Source: an uncultured Bacteroidota bacterium (GTDB lineage: Bacteria; Bacteroidota; Bacteroidia; Flavobacteriales; Flavobacteriaceae). Taken from it: DNA of 50,967 nt. Positions 8,451 through 17,026 of this stretch are shown piece after piece. The stretch spans positions 1 through 50,967 of the forward strand of contig CACGNO010000004.1 of assembly GCA_902574335.1 (NCBI GenBank), read 5' to 3'. A model generated the notes under the pieces. The model was not told the origin of the DNA. It searched no databases and saw only the letters and a program-made list of their open reading frames with translations. The stretch's first letter is position 1. Each line of letters opens with the position of its first letter. The position numbers and the translations under genes were made by a program.

Positions 8451-10109
8451 TTAAAAAGAAGTATTTATTGAAAATGAAAGCCCTTTAAATTCAGGAACAT
8501 ATCTGCAAATACCTCCATAACACAACAGGCCACCTCTTTGTTTTCCATATGAAAGTGAAAATCTAGAAGAATTTTTGGTGTAAGATGTCCCGAATGAATA
8601 ATAGCTCGGCTTATCATCTTCAATATTTTGGTAGTTAACTATGTTGTTATAGTAAGCAGAGAAATTGTAGTTGAAGTTGTATTCTACTCCGTATCCATAC
8701 CAATTTTTCTTATCATCTTTATTAAAGAGGTGTTGAAGTTCAAATCTCAAAGATTTTTTATTTTCTAATTTAATAGTATTATCGACCACAATAACTTGAG
8801 AATTAACTTCTCCGAATTTTTCCTCTATGTATCGCTTATTGTAAAATTTATTAACGAATAGAAAAATATTGCTAAAATTTTCTGACCATTTTTTTCTAAG
8901 CTCTACACTTTGTTCAGAAAAATATTTTTGCCCAAAAGCAAGAAAATCAGAGTTATAATCTAAGGGGTTATAGCTGTATTCACCATCAAGGTTATACCAG
9001 GAACTAAAATTTAAAGAAAGATTCGAACCATATTTCCCTCCAAATACAGAACCTTTTTTTATGTCGTAGTAAAGATCAATTTGAAATCCAATTTCACCAG
9101 CCTTCATTAAGCTCGGATCTGGGAAAGACACATAAGGCTGAGATTCGTATATATTAATGTTGGTCAATAAATAGTCATGTTGTTTCGTTAATGCAGGTAA
9201 GTAATTTATTGTGGTTTCACCGAATAATTCACCCTGCTCAAAACGATCGCCAAAGAATCCCATATTTTCTAACCTCCTAAATGTAAAGTCAAATCCAAAA
9301 CCTGATTTAGCCACACCTAAATTCATAATGTGTGCACTTCCCTTTTTTATAAAATCATTTAAGATTAATCCAAATTGAGTTATACCATCTTCAGATTTAA
9401 GTATCTGTTCATACCCAAAATAAAAATCATTTTTTACATAATCGATTCTGGCTGAAAAAAGGCTTGTTAAATCATTAAATTCATAACCAACAGGTGGATA
9501 AATGGCTGGGAAAGCTAGATTTTCGAATCTTCCAACATAGCTAAAACCAAGCATTAAGTTTTGATAAATTTCAGTACTGTTGAAAACAGTAATTTCTGAG
9601 TCCAATCCTATAACTTTTCCAACACTTATTTCACTTCCCTTTTTTTGCCAACCGCCAATTAACTTAAGATTGATGTTTTTATTTTCAAAAGTTGATCTTA
9701 TGCCCCATATGGAATTGTTTATTCCTAATTGCCTGTCTTCCCATGTTCTTAATGCAAGGCCACTTCCAAACTGTTCATATATTGATCCAAAAGTTAAACC
9801 AAACCCCTTCTTTTTATAATTTATGCTCAAAGTTGAAAGATGTGTTTTTTCAAAACTATCTGAATATCCTTGAAGCCTCATTGGTGAATAGGATTCAATT
9901 TGAGCTTCAAAATTCCAACTAGAGTTAAAGAGGTATTTTAGATTTAAGTAATTATTTGAAGCAAATTCATTGGCATAATTTTCTTGTTCATTTTCTTGAT
10001 AATAAATTCCATTTGATTCAAAAGACCCATAAAAATTACTCTGAGTTTGAGAATGATTTTTATTTATCATAATCAGAGTTGTTAAAACCAATAAATAGTT
10101 TTTTAACAT
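8451..10109 (-). CDS. DUF6029 family outer-membrane beta-barrel-like protein
   Basis: 552-residue protein with a signal peptide (about 1-20, ending NHSQ) and long runs of alternating aromatic/polar strands up to a terminal Phe, as in outer membrane barrels. The segment FGSIYEQFGSGLALRTWEDRQLGIN is typical of the DUF6029 family of Bacteroidota. Function is not established. It lies 2 bases downstream of a TlpA-type thioredoxin and near a divergent Omp28-type lipoprotein, a combination seen in other flavobacteria, suggesting these secreted proteins work together in redox handling at the envelope. Confidence 0.78.
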   Translation of the reverse strand: MLKNYLLVLTTLIMINKNHSQTQSNFYGSFESNGIYYQENEQENYANEFASNNYLNLKYLFNSSWNFEAQIESYSPMRLQGYSDSFEKTHLSTLSINYKKKGFGLTFGSIYEQFGSGLALRTWEDRQLGINNSIWGIRSTFENKNINLKLIGGWQKKGSEISVGKVIGLDSEITVFNSTEIYQNLMLGFSYVGRFENLAFPAIYPPVGYEFNDLTSLFSARIDYVKNDFYFGYEQILKSEDGITQFGLILNDFIKKGSAHIMNLGVAKSGFGFDFTFRRLENMGFFGDRFEQGELFGETTINYLPALTKQHDYLLTNINIYESQPYVSFPDPSLMKAGEIGFQIDLYYDIKKGSVFGGKYGSNLSLNFSSWYNLDGEYSYNPLDYNSDFLAFGQKYFSEQSVELRKKWSENFSNIFLFVNKFYNKRYIEEKFGEVNSQVIVVDNTIKLENKKSLRFELQHLFNKDDKKNWYGYGVEYNFNYNFSAYYNNIVNYQNIEDDKPSYYSFGTSYTKNSSRFSLSYGKQRGGLLCYGGICRYVPEFKGLSFSINTSF

Positions 10110-10111
10110 TG

Positions 10112-10600
10112 TTATTGCTTGTAATTAGAAATTATTTTGAATAAATCCACCTCTTCTCCAGGTGAATAACCAATTCTTCGGTGTATAATTTTAGATCCAT
10201 AGGCTACAATTGTGTGAGGAATTCCAGAAACATTCAGAGATCTTTTAAATTCCTGATTAGTATCTGAATATACCTCGAAAGACCAATTCTTACCACTCAC
10301 CATTGGTCGAACTCTTTTTTTACTTCTTGCATCATCTGTTGAAATTGCAAGAACCTTTATGTTGTAATTCTCATTCCAGGAATCATAAAGTTCATCAATT
10401 GCATCAAGCTCATTTATACAAGGAATACACCAAGTTGCCCAGAAAGATATTATTGAAAAACCGTCATTATTTAAAATTTCTGAAGATTGTAAAGAACTGC
10501 CCGAAATTGTCTTTAAAGCTATGTTTGGTACATTTTCTTGTGCATTAATACAAAAATGAAGCATAAACACAACAGAGAAAAACTTAATTTTTTTTAGCAT
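10112..10600 (-). CDS. TlpA-like thiol:disulfide oxidoreductase, exported
   Basis: Thioredoxin-fold protein of the TlpA/ResA type, 162 residues. Signal peptide about residues 1-20. The active site is WATWCIPC with C58 and C61, followed by a helix ELDAIDELY, and the cis-proline loop is near VSGIPHTIV. Family members reduce disulfides in exported proteins. It precedes DUF6029 by 2 bases and is divergent from an Omp28-type protein that has its own CxxC. A TAnnTTTG element 7 bases before the start would make the leader only a few bases long. Confidence 0.88.
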   Translation of the reverse strand: MLKKIKFFSVVFMLHFCINAQENVPNIALKTISGSSLQSSEILNNDGFSIISFWATWCIPCINELDAIDELYDSWNENYNIKVLAISTDDARSKKRVRPMVSGKNWSFEVYSDTNQEFKRSLNVSGIPHTIVAYGSKIIHRRIGYSPGEEVDLFKIISNYKQ

Positions 10601-10607
10601 TCCAATA

Positions 10608-10615
10608 CAAATTTA
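10608..10615 (-). promoter_or_regulatory. candidate -7 promoter element (TAAATTTG) for the TlpA gene
   Basis: Exact match to the Bacteroidota TAnnTTTG element, on the minus strand, ending 7 bases before the ATG. It predicts a transcript starting about 4 bases before the start codon. No good -33 TTTG was found at the usual distance. Confidence 0.35.
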
Positions 10616-10642
10616 GTGTCAATTTATTAATTTCGAAGGTCC

Positions 10643-11716
10643 ATGAAGATTTTATTTAATAAAATATTTCTTTTATCTCTACTCATACTAGTTGGATGTA
10701 GCAAGTCTGAAGATGACTCTAATGTTGTTGACAACACTCCTTCTATAAATAGTATACAGGTTTCAGTATCTTCTGCTGAAGTAACTGTAGGGACTACAAT
10801 ACTTTTTACTGTATTTGATAATACAGGTAAAAACAGAACAAGTGAAGCAAAATTTTATGTTGATGGAACTGAAATATCAGGTTCATCTTATACTTTTAAT
10901 GATGTTGGTACTTATGAAGTATATGCTAAATACCAGAACCTTAAAAGTCAGACGGAGAATGTTGTTGTTAATCCAACACCTATAGAATATAAACAATATG
11001 TAATGGTTGAAGATTACACTGGTACTTGGTGCGGATATTGTACTCGGGTTTCTTATGCAATTGAGCAACTTAAAAAAGAAACAAATGATGCTGTTGTAGT
11101 TGCAATTCATCAAGGCTCTTATGATCCATTAGCATTTGGTCAAGTTTCAACAATGATGAGCACATTTGGTGTGACTGGTTTTCCAACTGCATTTATTGAT
11201 AGAAAATCCAGATGGACCCCACCTGAACCAAGCAACATAGCCGAAGTAACAGGTAAACTTACGGGCAAGTCTTATGCGGCTCTAGCTATTGATTCATCAC
11301 TTGATGGGGATATGCTTACAATTAAAGTAAAATTAAAGATGGGCTACAACTACAGCGCTCTTAAATTAGGTCTTTATATTCTTGAAGATGGAATAACACA
11401 GGAAGGATGGAGAGGAAGAGCATATCGTGAAGAAAAGCAAAGAAATTGGACCTCTTATTATCAAGGCGATCCAATTGACAACTTTGTACATCACGATGTT
11501 TTAAGAAAGTCAATTACAGGACTTCTTGGCGATCAGATCCCATCTGATAAACTTGGACATGACAAGGTATTTGAAAAGGAATTTCAGTATGTCATACCAA
11601 GTGAATTCAAGAAAGAGAATGTAAAAATGGTTGCTTTTGTTACTGAGGCAAGCAAAAAAGAAACCATAAATGTAAGAGTCTCTAAAATCGGAGAGTCTCA
11701 GGATTTCGAAAAATAA
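10643..11716 (+). CDS. Omp28-related outer membrane lipoprotein with thioredoxin-like domain
   Basis: 357-residue lipoprotein (lipobox VGC, C19). Residues about 35-110 look like an Ig-like/PKD domain (VSVSSAEVTVGTTILF..., Y-E-V-Y-A). An Omp28-type thioredoxin-fold domain follows, with EDYTGTWCGYC (C130, C133). The C-terminal part is a beta-sandwich. Omp28 is a surface lipoprotein family first described in Porphyromonas gingivalis; a CxxC pair indicates possible thiol exchange. It is divergent from the TlpA-DUF6029 pair, 42 bases away, and the Smr gene starts 4 bases after it. Confidence 0.84.
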   Translation: MKILFNKIFLLSLLILVGCSKSEDDSNVVDNTPSINSIQVSVSSAEVTVGTTILFTVFDNTGKNRTSEAKFYVDGTEISGSSYTFNDVGTYEVYAKYQNLKSQTENVVVNPTPIEYKQYVMVEDYTGTWCGYCTRVSYAIEQLKKETNDAVVVAIHQGSYDPLAFGQVSTMMSTFGVTGFPTAFIDRKSRWTPPEPSNIAEVTGKLTGKSYAALAIDSSLDGDMLTIKVKLKMGYNYSALKLGLYILEDGITQEGWRGRAYREEKQRNWTSYYQGDPIDNFVHHDVLRKSITGLLGDQIPSDKLGHDKVFEKEFQYVIPSEFKKENVKMVAFVTEASKKETINVRVSKIGESQDFEK

Positions 11717-11720
11717 TCAA

Positions 11721-11957
11721 ATGAAAAAAGTAATTGACTTGCATGGCTTGACCCATGAAGAGTCATTGGTTAAAGTTGAAGAATATCTTCTTTTAAATTC
11801 ATTTGATAATGATTTAGATTTAGAGTTGATTACCGGAAAATCTCCTAAGCTTCAACAAAAAATAATCAATCAAATTTTAATTAAACATAACTTTAATTAT
11901 TATATTCCTGATTACAATACAGGCGTTATGTTCATTACAGATACTAGAATTAACTAA
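11721..11957 (+). CDS. Smr-domain protein, 78 aa
   Basis: A stand-alone Smr (small MutS-related) domain. The two signature motifs are near the start, VIDLHGLTHEES (DLHG, residues 5-8), and in the middle, ELITGKSPKLQQKI, where the usual TGxG becomes TGKS. Smr domains are nicking nucleases or RNA endonucleases in ribosome rescue and mismatch repair. At 78 residues this is a minimal domain without MutS or PPR partners. It starts 4 bases after the Omp28 gene, so it may be co-transcribed by chance of packing. Missing the second Gly of TGxG makes activity uncertain. Confidence 0.75.
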   Translation: MKKVIDLHGLTHEESLVKVEEYLLLNSFDNDLDLELITGKSPKLQQKIINQILIKHNFNYYIPDYNTGVMFITDTRIN

Positions 11958-11967
11958 TTTATTACCC

Positions 11968-13572
11968 ATGAAAAAACTATTATACATTACATTTTTATTC
12001 TTTTTTATTACAATTTCAGCTCAAAGACCTTCTCAGAGACCATCTCAGTCAAATGCTGCAAACCCAGTAAATTCTGTAATAGAGAATATTATAGATGAAG
12101 TCAACAACAGATCTCAACTTGAAAGTTTAGCTCATGAATTATTTGATGTTATTGGCCCAAGACTTGTTGGAACTCCTCAAATGAAAAACGCTCATGATTG
12201 GGCTGTGAATAAATATACAAACTGGGGGATTAATTCTTATCTGCATCAATGGGGAGTATGGAGAGGATGGGAAAGAGGTATTACGCATATAGATATGTTA
12301 GAACCAAGGTTAAGAACATTGAACGGAAGACAGCTTGCATGGAGCCCATCTACGTCAAAAAAAGGCATAACTGCTGACGTTACAAAAGTACCAGAGATAA
12401 ATAGTAAAGAGGATTTTGATGATTGGTTAAAAACAATAAAAGGAAAATTTATTTTGGTTAGTCAAAATCAAATTACTGGGAGACCTGATTACCAGTGGGA
12501 GGAATATGCTACACCTGAATCCTTTGAAAAGATGAAGGAGGATAGAGACAAGATTTCTGAAGAATGGTATGCTAACTTTAGAAAAACAGGATATGGTTAC
12601 AGGGATATCAATAAAGCTTTTGAAGATGCTGGAGCAGTTGGATTAATATCAAGCTATTGGTCTAGAGCTTTTGGAGCCAATAAAGTTTTTAGCGCTAGAA
12701 CTGAAAAAATTCCAAATGTAGATGTAAACCTTGAAGATTATACAATGCTATACAGAATGGTTGAAAATGGTACTACTCCAAAAGTAAAAATTGTCGCAAC
12801 CTCAAAAGAACATGGTGAAGTACCTACTTGGAATACACTCGCTGAAATAAAAGGAGTAGAAAAACCTGATGAATATGTCATTTTATCTGCTCATTTTGAT
12901 TCTTGGGACGGTGGAACAGGAACAACAGATAATGGAACAGGAACAATAGTTATGATGGAAGCGATGAGAATTTTGAAAAAGTTTTACCCAAATCCAAAAA
13001 GAACAATTATGGTTGGACATTGGGGAAGTGAAGAACAAGGATTAAATGGTTCAAGAGCTTTTGTAGAGGATTATCCTAAAATAGTTGAGAATACTCAAGC
13101 AGTTTTTAATCAGGACAATGGAACAGGCAGGGTAGTTAACTTAAGCGGACAAGGATTTCTACACTCATATGAATACATTTCTAATTGGTTGTCTGCTGTT
13201 CCTCAAAATGTTACCAAACACATTGAAACTGATTTTCCTGGAATGCCTGGTGGTGGAGGATCTGATTATGCTTCCTTTGTTGCGGCAGGAGTTCCAGCAT
13301 TTAGCTTGAGTTCATTGGATTGGTCTTATTTTAATTATACTTGGCATACAAACCTTGACACATATGATAAAATTATTTTTGATGATTTGAAAAATAACGT
13401 TATTCTGGCTGCTATACTAGCTTATAAGGCGAGTGAGGATGATGAAAAAGCATCAAGGGAAAGAAGAGTTTTACCAAAAAGTAGTGTAAACCCTAGAACT
13501 GGCAGATCAATGAGATCACGTGGATGGCCCTCAGTAAGAAAGCCAAACAGAGACGGAACATCTTCTAGATAA
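11968..13572 (+). CDS. secreted M28 family zinc metallopeptidase
   Basis: M28-type aminopeptidase/carboxypeptidase, 534 residues with signal peptide (about 1-18, ending ISAQ). Expected zinc ligands are H309 (SAHFDSWDGG), D321 (TTDNGTG), E356 next to the catalytic E355 (WGSEEQG), D383 (QDNGTG) and H460 (WHTNLDTYD). A PA-type insert may lie between residues about 120 and 290. The mature N-terminus has a short RPSQ repeat and the last 40 residues are rich in Arg and Ser, with no type IX sorting domain apparent. Likely cleaves peptides in the periplasm or at the surface for nutrition. Confidence 0.9.
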   Translation: MKKLLYITFLFFFITISAQRPSQRPSQSNAANPVNSVIENIIDEVNNRSQLESLAHELFDVIGPRLVGTPQMKNAHDWAVNKYTNWGINSYLHQWGVWRGWERGITHIDMLEPRLRTLNGRQLAWSPSTSKKGITADVTKVPEINSKEDFDDWLKTIKGKFILVSQNQITGRPDYQWEEYATPESFEKMKEDRDKISEEWYANFRKTGYGYRDINKAFEDAGAVGLISSYWSRAFGANKVFSARTEKIPNVDVNLEDYTMLYRMVENGTTPKVKIVATSKEHGEVPTWNTLAEIKGVEKPDEYVILSAHFDSWDGGTGTTDNGTGTIVMMEAMRILKKFYPNPKRTIMVGHWGSEEQGLNGSRAFVEDYPKIVENTQAVFNQDNGTGRVVNLSGQGFLHSYEYISNWLSAVPQNVTKHIETDFPGMPGGGGSDYASFVAAGVPAFSLSSLDWSYFNYTWHTNLDTYDKIIFDDLKNNVILAAILAYKASEDDEKASRERRVLPKSSVNPRTGRSMRSRGWPSVRKPNRDGTSSR

Positions 13573-13579
13573 AAGCATT

Positions 13580-13678
13580 TTAAAGAGCAGCTATTATTCT
13601 TAGAAGCAGGTATCCTCCAACAATGGACCAGAGTATCCATCTGTTTTTTACATACCATTCTAAAAATTTTTTATCCAT
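13580..13678 (-). CDS. tiny single-helix membrane protein, 32 aa
   Basis: Short frame starting with ATG and reading MDKKFLEWYVKNRWILWSIV followed by a hydrophobic end GGYLLLRIIAAL. The basic/aromatic start followed by one helix resembles small conserved membrane peptides. It ends 7 bases beyond the M28 stop on the other strand and begins 4 bases after the end of the DinB gene, filling what would otherwise be a gap. No family known; coding status is plausible but unproven. Confidence 0.4.
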   Translation of the reverse strand: MDKKFLEWYVKNRWILWSIVGGYLLLRIIAAL

Positions 13679-13681
13679 AGT

Positions 13682-14200
13682 TTATAATTTATTCTCTAAT
13701 TTATGAATTATCTTTTTATGGTTTTTAAAATGGTAAAACAAAAAATCTAAGGTCATATTCATATTTATTCTTCCTACAAGCGGATGTTTCAAAACCCCTT
13801 TATTTAAATCTTTTTCATCCAAACTTTCAATTAACATTTTAAATGATTTTCTAGACTGCAACCACTTCTTTTTAAGCTCTTCCAAATCAATATTATTAGG
13901 TATAGGGTCAACAAGTATTTTAGGTGCTTTAAATTTTATGCCTATAAAAAAAATAAAATACAATATCGAAAGCTTTAATCTAGCAATTGGATTTACATTA
14001 ACTAATGTGTCAGGATATGATGTTTTCTTTCTAATATATTTTTCTGTGCTTGTTTCTGATAACCATAGATGATACAAGTTTTCTCCAATTGACCATTTTT
14101 TCAAATTTGGTTTTAAATTGATTTGTTCATTAGAATATTTACTTAATGATTTAAAAAGTATATCCAATTCTTTATCTAACCTGTCTAACCTTTCTGTCAT
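13682..14200 (-). CDS. DinB superfamily protein
   Basis: 172-residue DinB/YfiT-type four-helix bundle. The first helix (TERLDRLDKELDILFKSLSKYSNEQ) and KWSIGENLYHLWLSE with H44 are typical; two further metal-ligand histidines are likely in the last helix, FLFYHFKNHKKIIHK. Family members are metal-dependent thiol transferases using mycothiol, bacillithiol or similar. The substrate here is unknown. Its ATG overlaps the stop of the upstream esterase gene by 4 bases, so the two are translationally coupled. Confidence 0.8.
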   Translation of the reverse strand: MTERLDRLDKELDILFKSLSKYSNEQINLKPNLKKWSIGENLYHLWLSETSTEKYIRKKTSYPDTLVNVNPIARLKLSILYFIFFIGIKFKAPKILVDPIPNNIDLEELKKKWLQSRKSFKMLIESLDEKDLNKGVLKHPLVGRINMNMTLDFLFYHFKNHKKIIHKLENKL

Positions 14201-14844
14201 AATCCAGCAGCTATCTTTTCTAACTCTTTTTCGATTATTTTGTGACTTCCCTCATAAGCGACTAATTCATATTTTAGCCCATATGAGCTTATCAAATCCA
14301 TCACCTTTTGTTTATTTTCTTCATTAATATACTCGTCTTGATTTCCAATAACCAATTTTACATCAATTGAGCTCCATCTTGATTTTTTTTCTTCAGTTAA
14401 ACAATCTTTAGGGATATCAGACCCCCATAAAATTAAAGAATCAATATTTATAGAATTTGACATAATCCAGCGTACCAACGTTGCACCTCCTTGAGAAAAA
14501 CCTAATGTATTTAATTTAAAATTAGTGTGTCCAATTTCATCTACAATATTCGAATATAAAGTTTGTATAAAGGATATATTATCTTCAATATCTTTTTCTT
14601 TATCAAGTTTAGTCATCCAACTAGCACCTACTCTATAATAATTGTTTTCCAAATAGAATCTATTACTTCCTTCAGGAGCTATAATTACATTGCTATCATT
14701 TAAAATACATTCAAATTTTTTTATGAAAAATTCACTTAACATTCCATATCCATGTAAGACAATCCAAACAGTATTAGTTTTTTCAGAAAATTCTCCTAGT
14801 TGTGAATATTTGTGAGTTTTTGGAATAGAAATTTGTTTTTTCAT
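14197..14844 (-). CDS. phospholipase/carboxylesterase-type alpha/beta hydrolase
   Basis: 215-residue cytosolic alpha/beta hydrolase of the LysoPL/carboxylesterase (PF02230-like) type. The oxyanion-hole motif is VLHGYG (residues 29-34), the nucleophile is S117 in GFSQGGA, the acid probably lies in VIGNQDEYI, and the His is in YEGSHKI near residue 203. No signal peptide is present. Members hydrolyse short-chain or lysophospholipid esters. The stop overlaps the DinB start by 4 bases. Confidence 0.84.
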   Translation of the reverse strand: MKKQISIPKTHKYSQLGEFSEKTNTVWIVLHGYGMLSEFFIKKFECILNDSNVIIAPEGSNRFYLENNYYRVGASWMTKLDKEKDIEDNISFIQTLYSNIVDEIGHTNFKLNTLGFSQGGATLVRWIMSNSINIDSLILWGSDIPKDCLTEEKKSRWSSIDVKLVIGNQDEYINEENKQKVMDLISSYGLKYELVAYEGSHKIIEKELEKIAAGL

Positions 14845-14865
14845 ATGAAAGCATAAAATTATAAT

Positions 14866-14873
14866 TAATTTTG
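14866..14873 (+). promoter_or_regulatory. candidate -7 promoter element (TAATTTTG)
   Basis: Exact TAnnTTTG match ending 11 bases before the ATG of the gene at 14884, predicting a leader of about 7 bases. It lies in the divergent gap between this gene and the esterase. Confidence 0.4.
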
Positions 14874-14883
14874 TCTAAGTATT

Positions 14884-15342
14884 ATGAATATACAAGAAAT
14901 CGAAAAAGCCCAAGACAAATGGGGAAACGGAATTGTTAAAATAGGCAGTTTAAAAGACTCTATCAAGGAGTGTAGAATGTTTGCCGTCGATTTTATTAGC
15001 AAAATGTATGATTACGATAATGGCATAGTCCAGTTTAAGCCAACAAAAGCTGCTGACGCTCAGTTTAGAGGCGACATAAAAGCAGCACTTTCATACTTTA
15101 TCGGATCAGATAGTGACTTTTCAGAGGATAATGGTTTTGCATTAAACCCTTGGCTAAAAGTAGAATTTGAAAATAATTCTATTAATATTATTGATGATAT
15201 AGGAATTGCAATGGGGAATTATTTTTTTACAGATAATAATGGAAATAAAACTAAAGTAGAGTATAGTTTTGTTTACAAGAAAAATGATAAGGGAGATTTA
15301 AAAATTATCCTACACCATTCTTCTTTACCTTTTGTAAAATGA
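14884..15342 (+). CDS. NTF2/SnoaL-like protein (SgcJ/CaMKII-association-type fold)
   Basis: 152-residue cytosolic protein. The order of helices then long strands, ending VEYSFVYKK..GDLKIILHHSSLPF, matches the NTF2-like group that includes CaMKII-association and SgcJ/EcaC proteins. Database names for close homologues are often misleading; the fold is clear, the substrate is not. H-H near the C-terminus is the usual conserved pair of this subgroup. A TAnnTTTG element lies just upstream and a hairpin with a U tract just downstream, so it is probably a single-gene transcript. Confidence 0.7.
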   Translation: MNIQEIEKAQDKWGNGIVKIGSLKDSIKECRMFAVDFISKMYDYDNGIVQFKPTKAADAQFRGDIKAALSYFIGSDSDFSEDNGFALNPWLKVEFENNSINIIDDIGIAMGNYFFTDNNGNKTKVEYSFVYKKNDKGDLKIILHHSSLPFVK

Positions 15343-15346
15343 AATT

Positions 15347-15378
15347 AAAAAAGCCCATATTTCTATGAGCTTTTTTTT
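15347..15378 (+). terminator. hairpin terminator between convergent genes
   Basis: AAAAAAGCCCAT and ATGAGCTTTTTT pair across a short loop with one C-A mismatch, followed by a T run on the plus strand and an A run on the other side. It sits between the convergent ends at 15342 and 15399, so it could serve both strands. Confidence 0.65.
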
Positions 15379-15398
15379 AAAATAAAACCTAAGTTTAA

Positions 15399-15914
15399 TT
15401 ATTCTTCAGATTTAGCTACTTCAGCTTTAGCTTGATTCCAGTTGTATAGTTTACCGTCAGCAATATGGTACCATTCAACATATCTTCCATCCGGAGATGT
15501 AAATTGAGCATTAACCCATTCTCCAACTTGATTTCCAGCTTCTGGGTCATCAGATCCAGCTGGGTAAGCAGCAAAAGCATAATCTATATTCCATCCCCAG
15601 TCTTCTCCATTTTCTAGAGCTTCTTGATATTCAGCATCAATATGAGCAACAAAATCATCACCAGTTGTAACAACTGTTCCATCAGCGAAGGAGAATTCTC
15701 CTCCATCAACAATAAATGACTTTAGAGCTTCATAATCTCTTGCAGCCCAAGCTGCATCAATTGCTGTAAAAACATCAACTGTTTCTTGCGAACCTAGATA
15801 TACTGTTTGTCCTTCAAATGGACCAAAACCATTAGTTTCTTTTTCACATGGAGCTGTAGTCTCACATGATGTAAAGAGGAATAACCCCATTAGTATATAC
15901 ATAAAATTTTTCAT
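15399..15914 (-). CDS. NTF2/SnoaL-like lipoprotein
   Basis: 171-residue putative lipoprotein (lipobox FTSC, C17). The mature sequence has the nuclear-transport-factor-2-like plan: a helix with FTAIDAAWAARDYEALKSFIVD, a GGEFSFADGTVVTT strand turn, and a C-terminal WYHIADGKLYNWNQ. The mature protein is acidic. Third NTF2-like protein in this part of the window (others end at 7342 and start at 14884). Function unknown; may be a ligand-binding or stress-related envelope protein. Confidence 0.72.
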   Translation of the reverse strand: MKNFMYILMGLFLFTSCETTAPCEKETNGFGPFEGQTVYLGSQETVDVFTAIDAAWAARDYEALKSFIVDGGEFSFADGTVVTTGDDFVAHIDAEYQEALENGEDWGWNIDYAFAAYPAGSDDPEAGNQVGEWVNAQFTSPDGRYVEWYHIADGKLYNWNQAKAEVAKSEE

Positions 15915-15952
15915 AATATTTTTTTTAATTAGACCGCTAAATGTACAGATAA

Positions 15953-17023
15953 TTAAATTTTGATGAAAATTTTTCTTTTATATAATTGATAGACAATCAT
16001 ATAAATAATCAAAGTGTAGAATATAGCCCAATCGAATGAAACGAATTTTGCTGGTAGACCAAGTCCAATTCCAGTATCCATCCAGAACTTTTGAAAACCT
16101 ACTCCACCCATAATTGGGAATTGGAATAACCTCCATACAATTCCATGAAGAACATATGCAACGATTGCATTTGAACCGAAGACTAATCCAAATTTAATAT
16201 TTGAAGTATATTTCTTTTCGTCTATAAGCCACATTGATGCAGCTAGAATAATCATTGCTAAACCTGACGAGTATAATACATATGAACTAGTCCATATATG
16301 TTTATTGATTGGGAAAATATAGTCCCAAAAATGACCAACTACTAATAAAATAGTTCCCCAAAAAAACAGTTTTGTGATTTTTTCAGAATCTTCTTTTATC
16401 ATTTTTCCACATAACATTCCTGATATTCCACTAGCTATTGCAGGGATGGTGCTAAACAACCCTTCAGGATCCCAAGTTTCTTGATACATTCTTCCAGGTA
16501 CAATAAAGCTGTCTACCCAAGCTGCAAAGTTTTTACCTGGTTCAAGAGTTCCTGCAGGATTTCCATCAAAAGGAACAAGCATCATAAAGACCCAATATGA
16601 AACCAATAAAGCTATTCCTGTATATAGTTGTGATTTGAAATTTGAGTTTAAATATAGTATAGAGCAACCAAGGTAAACAAGTGCTATTCTTTGTAAAACA
16701 CCAGCAACTCTCAGATTTTCAAAATCAAAATTTGGGAACAATGAAAGAAAGATTCCAAGTCCAAATATTATCAAAGACCTTTTAAAGATCTTAATATATA
16801 TAGTTGATGATGGTTTTGATTTTAATTTACTTAAAGATAGTGTAATAGAAACACCAACTATAAAAAGAAAGAATGGAAAAACTAAATCAGTTGGGGTAGC
16901 GCCATGCCATTCAGCATGTAACAATGGGGCATAAACATGAGACCAACTTCCAGGATCATTTACTATTATCATCCCAGCTATTGTTAATCCTCTAAAAAAA
17001 TCAAGTGAAACTAACCTTTTCAT
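15953..17023 (-). CDS. HGSNAT-like membrane acyltransferase (DUF5009/COG4299)
   Basis: 356-residue integral membrane protein with about 9-10 helices. The N-terminus SLDFFRGLTIAGMIIVNDPG and H40 in EWHGATPTDLVFPFFLFIVG match the heparan-alpha-glucosaminide N-acetyltransferase-like family; H40 corresponds to the His used for acetyl transfer in the lysosomal enzyme. In Bacteroidota these proteins are thought to acetylate amino sugars at the membrane, perhaps during peptidoglycan or polysaccharide use. It lies 3 bases downstream of the PBP1A gene, which makes a cell-wall role attractive but unproven. Confidence 0.85.
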   Translation of the reverse strand: MKRLVSLDFFRGLTIAGMIIVNDPGSWSHVYAPLLHAEWHGATPTDLVFPFFLFIVGVSITLSLSKLKSKPSSTIYIKIFKRSLIIFGLGIFLSLFPNFDFENLRVAGVLQRIALVYLGCSILYLNSNFKSQLYTGIALLVSYWVFMMLVPFDGNPAGTLEPGKNFAAWVDSFIVPGRMYQETWDPEGLFSTIPAIASGISGMLCGKMIKEDSEKITKLFFWGTILLVVGHFWDYIFPINKHIWTSSYVLYSSGLAMIILAASMWLIDEKKYTSNIKFGLVFGSNAIVAYVLHGIVWRLFQFPIMGGVGFQKFWMDTGIGLGLPAKFVSFDWAIFYTLIIYMIVYQLYKRKIFIKI

Positions 17024-17026
17024 AAT

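Noticed and set aside
15399-15914. Reading the three NTF2-like proteins (7342, 14884, 15399) as one duplicated family
   Set aside because: They share a fold but not detailed sequence patterns, and they are not in tandem, so no recent duplication is claimed.
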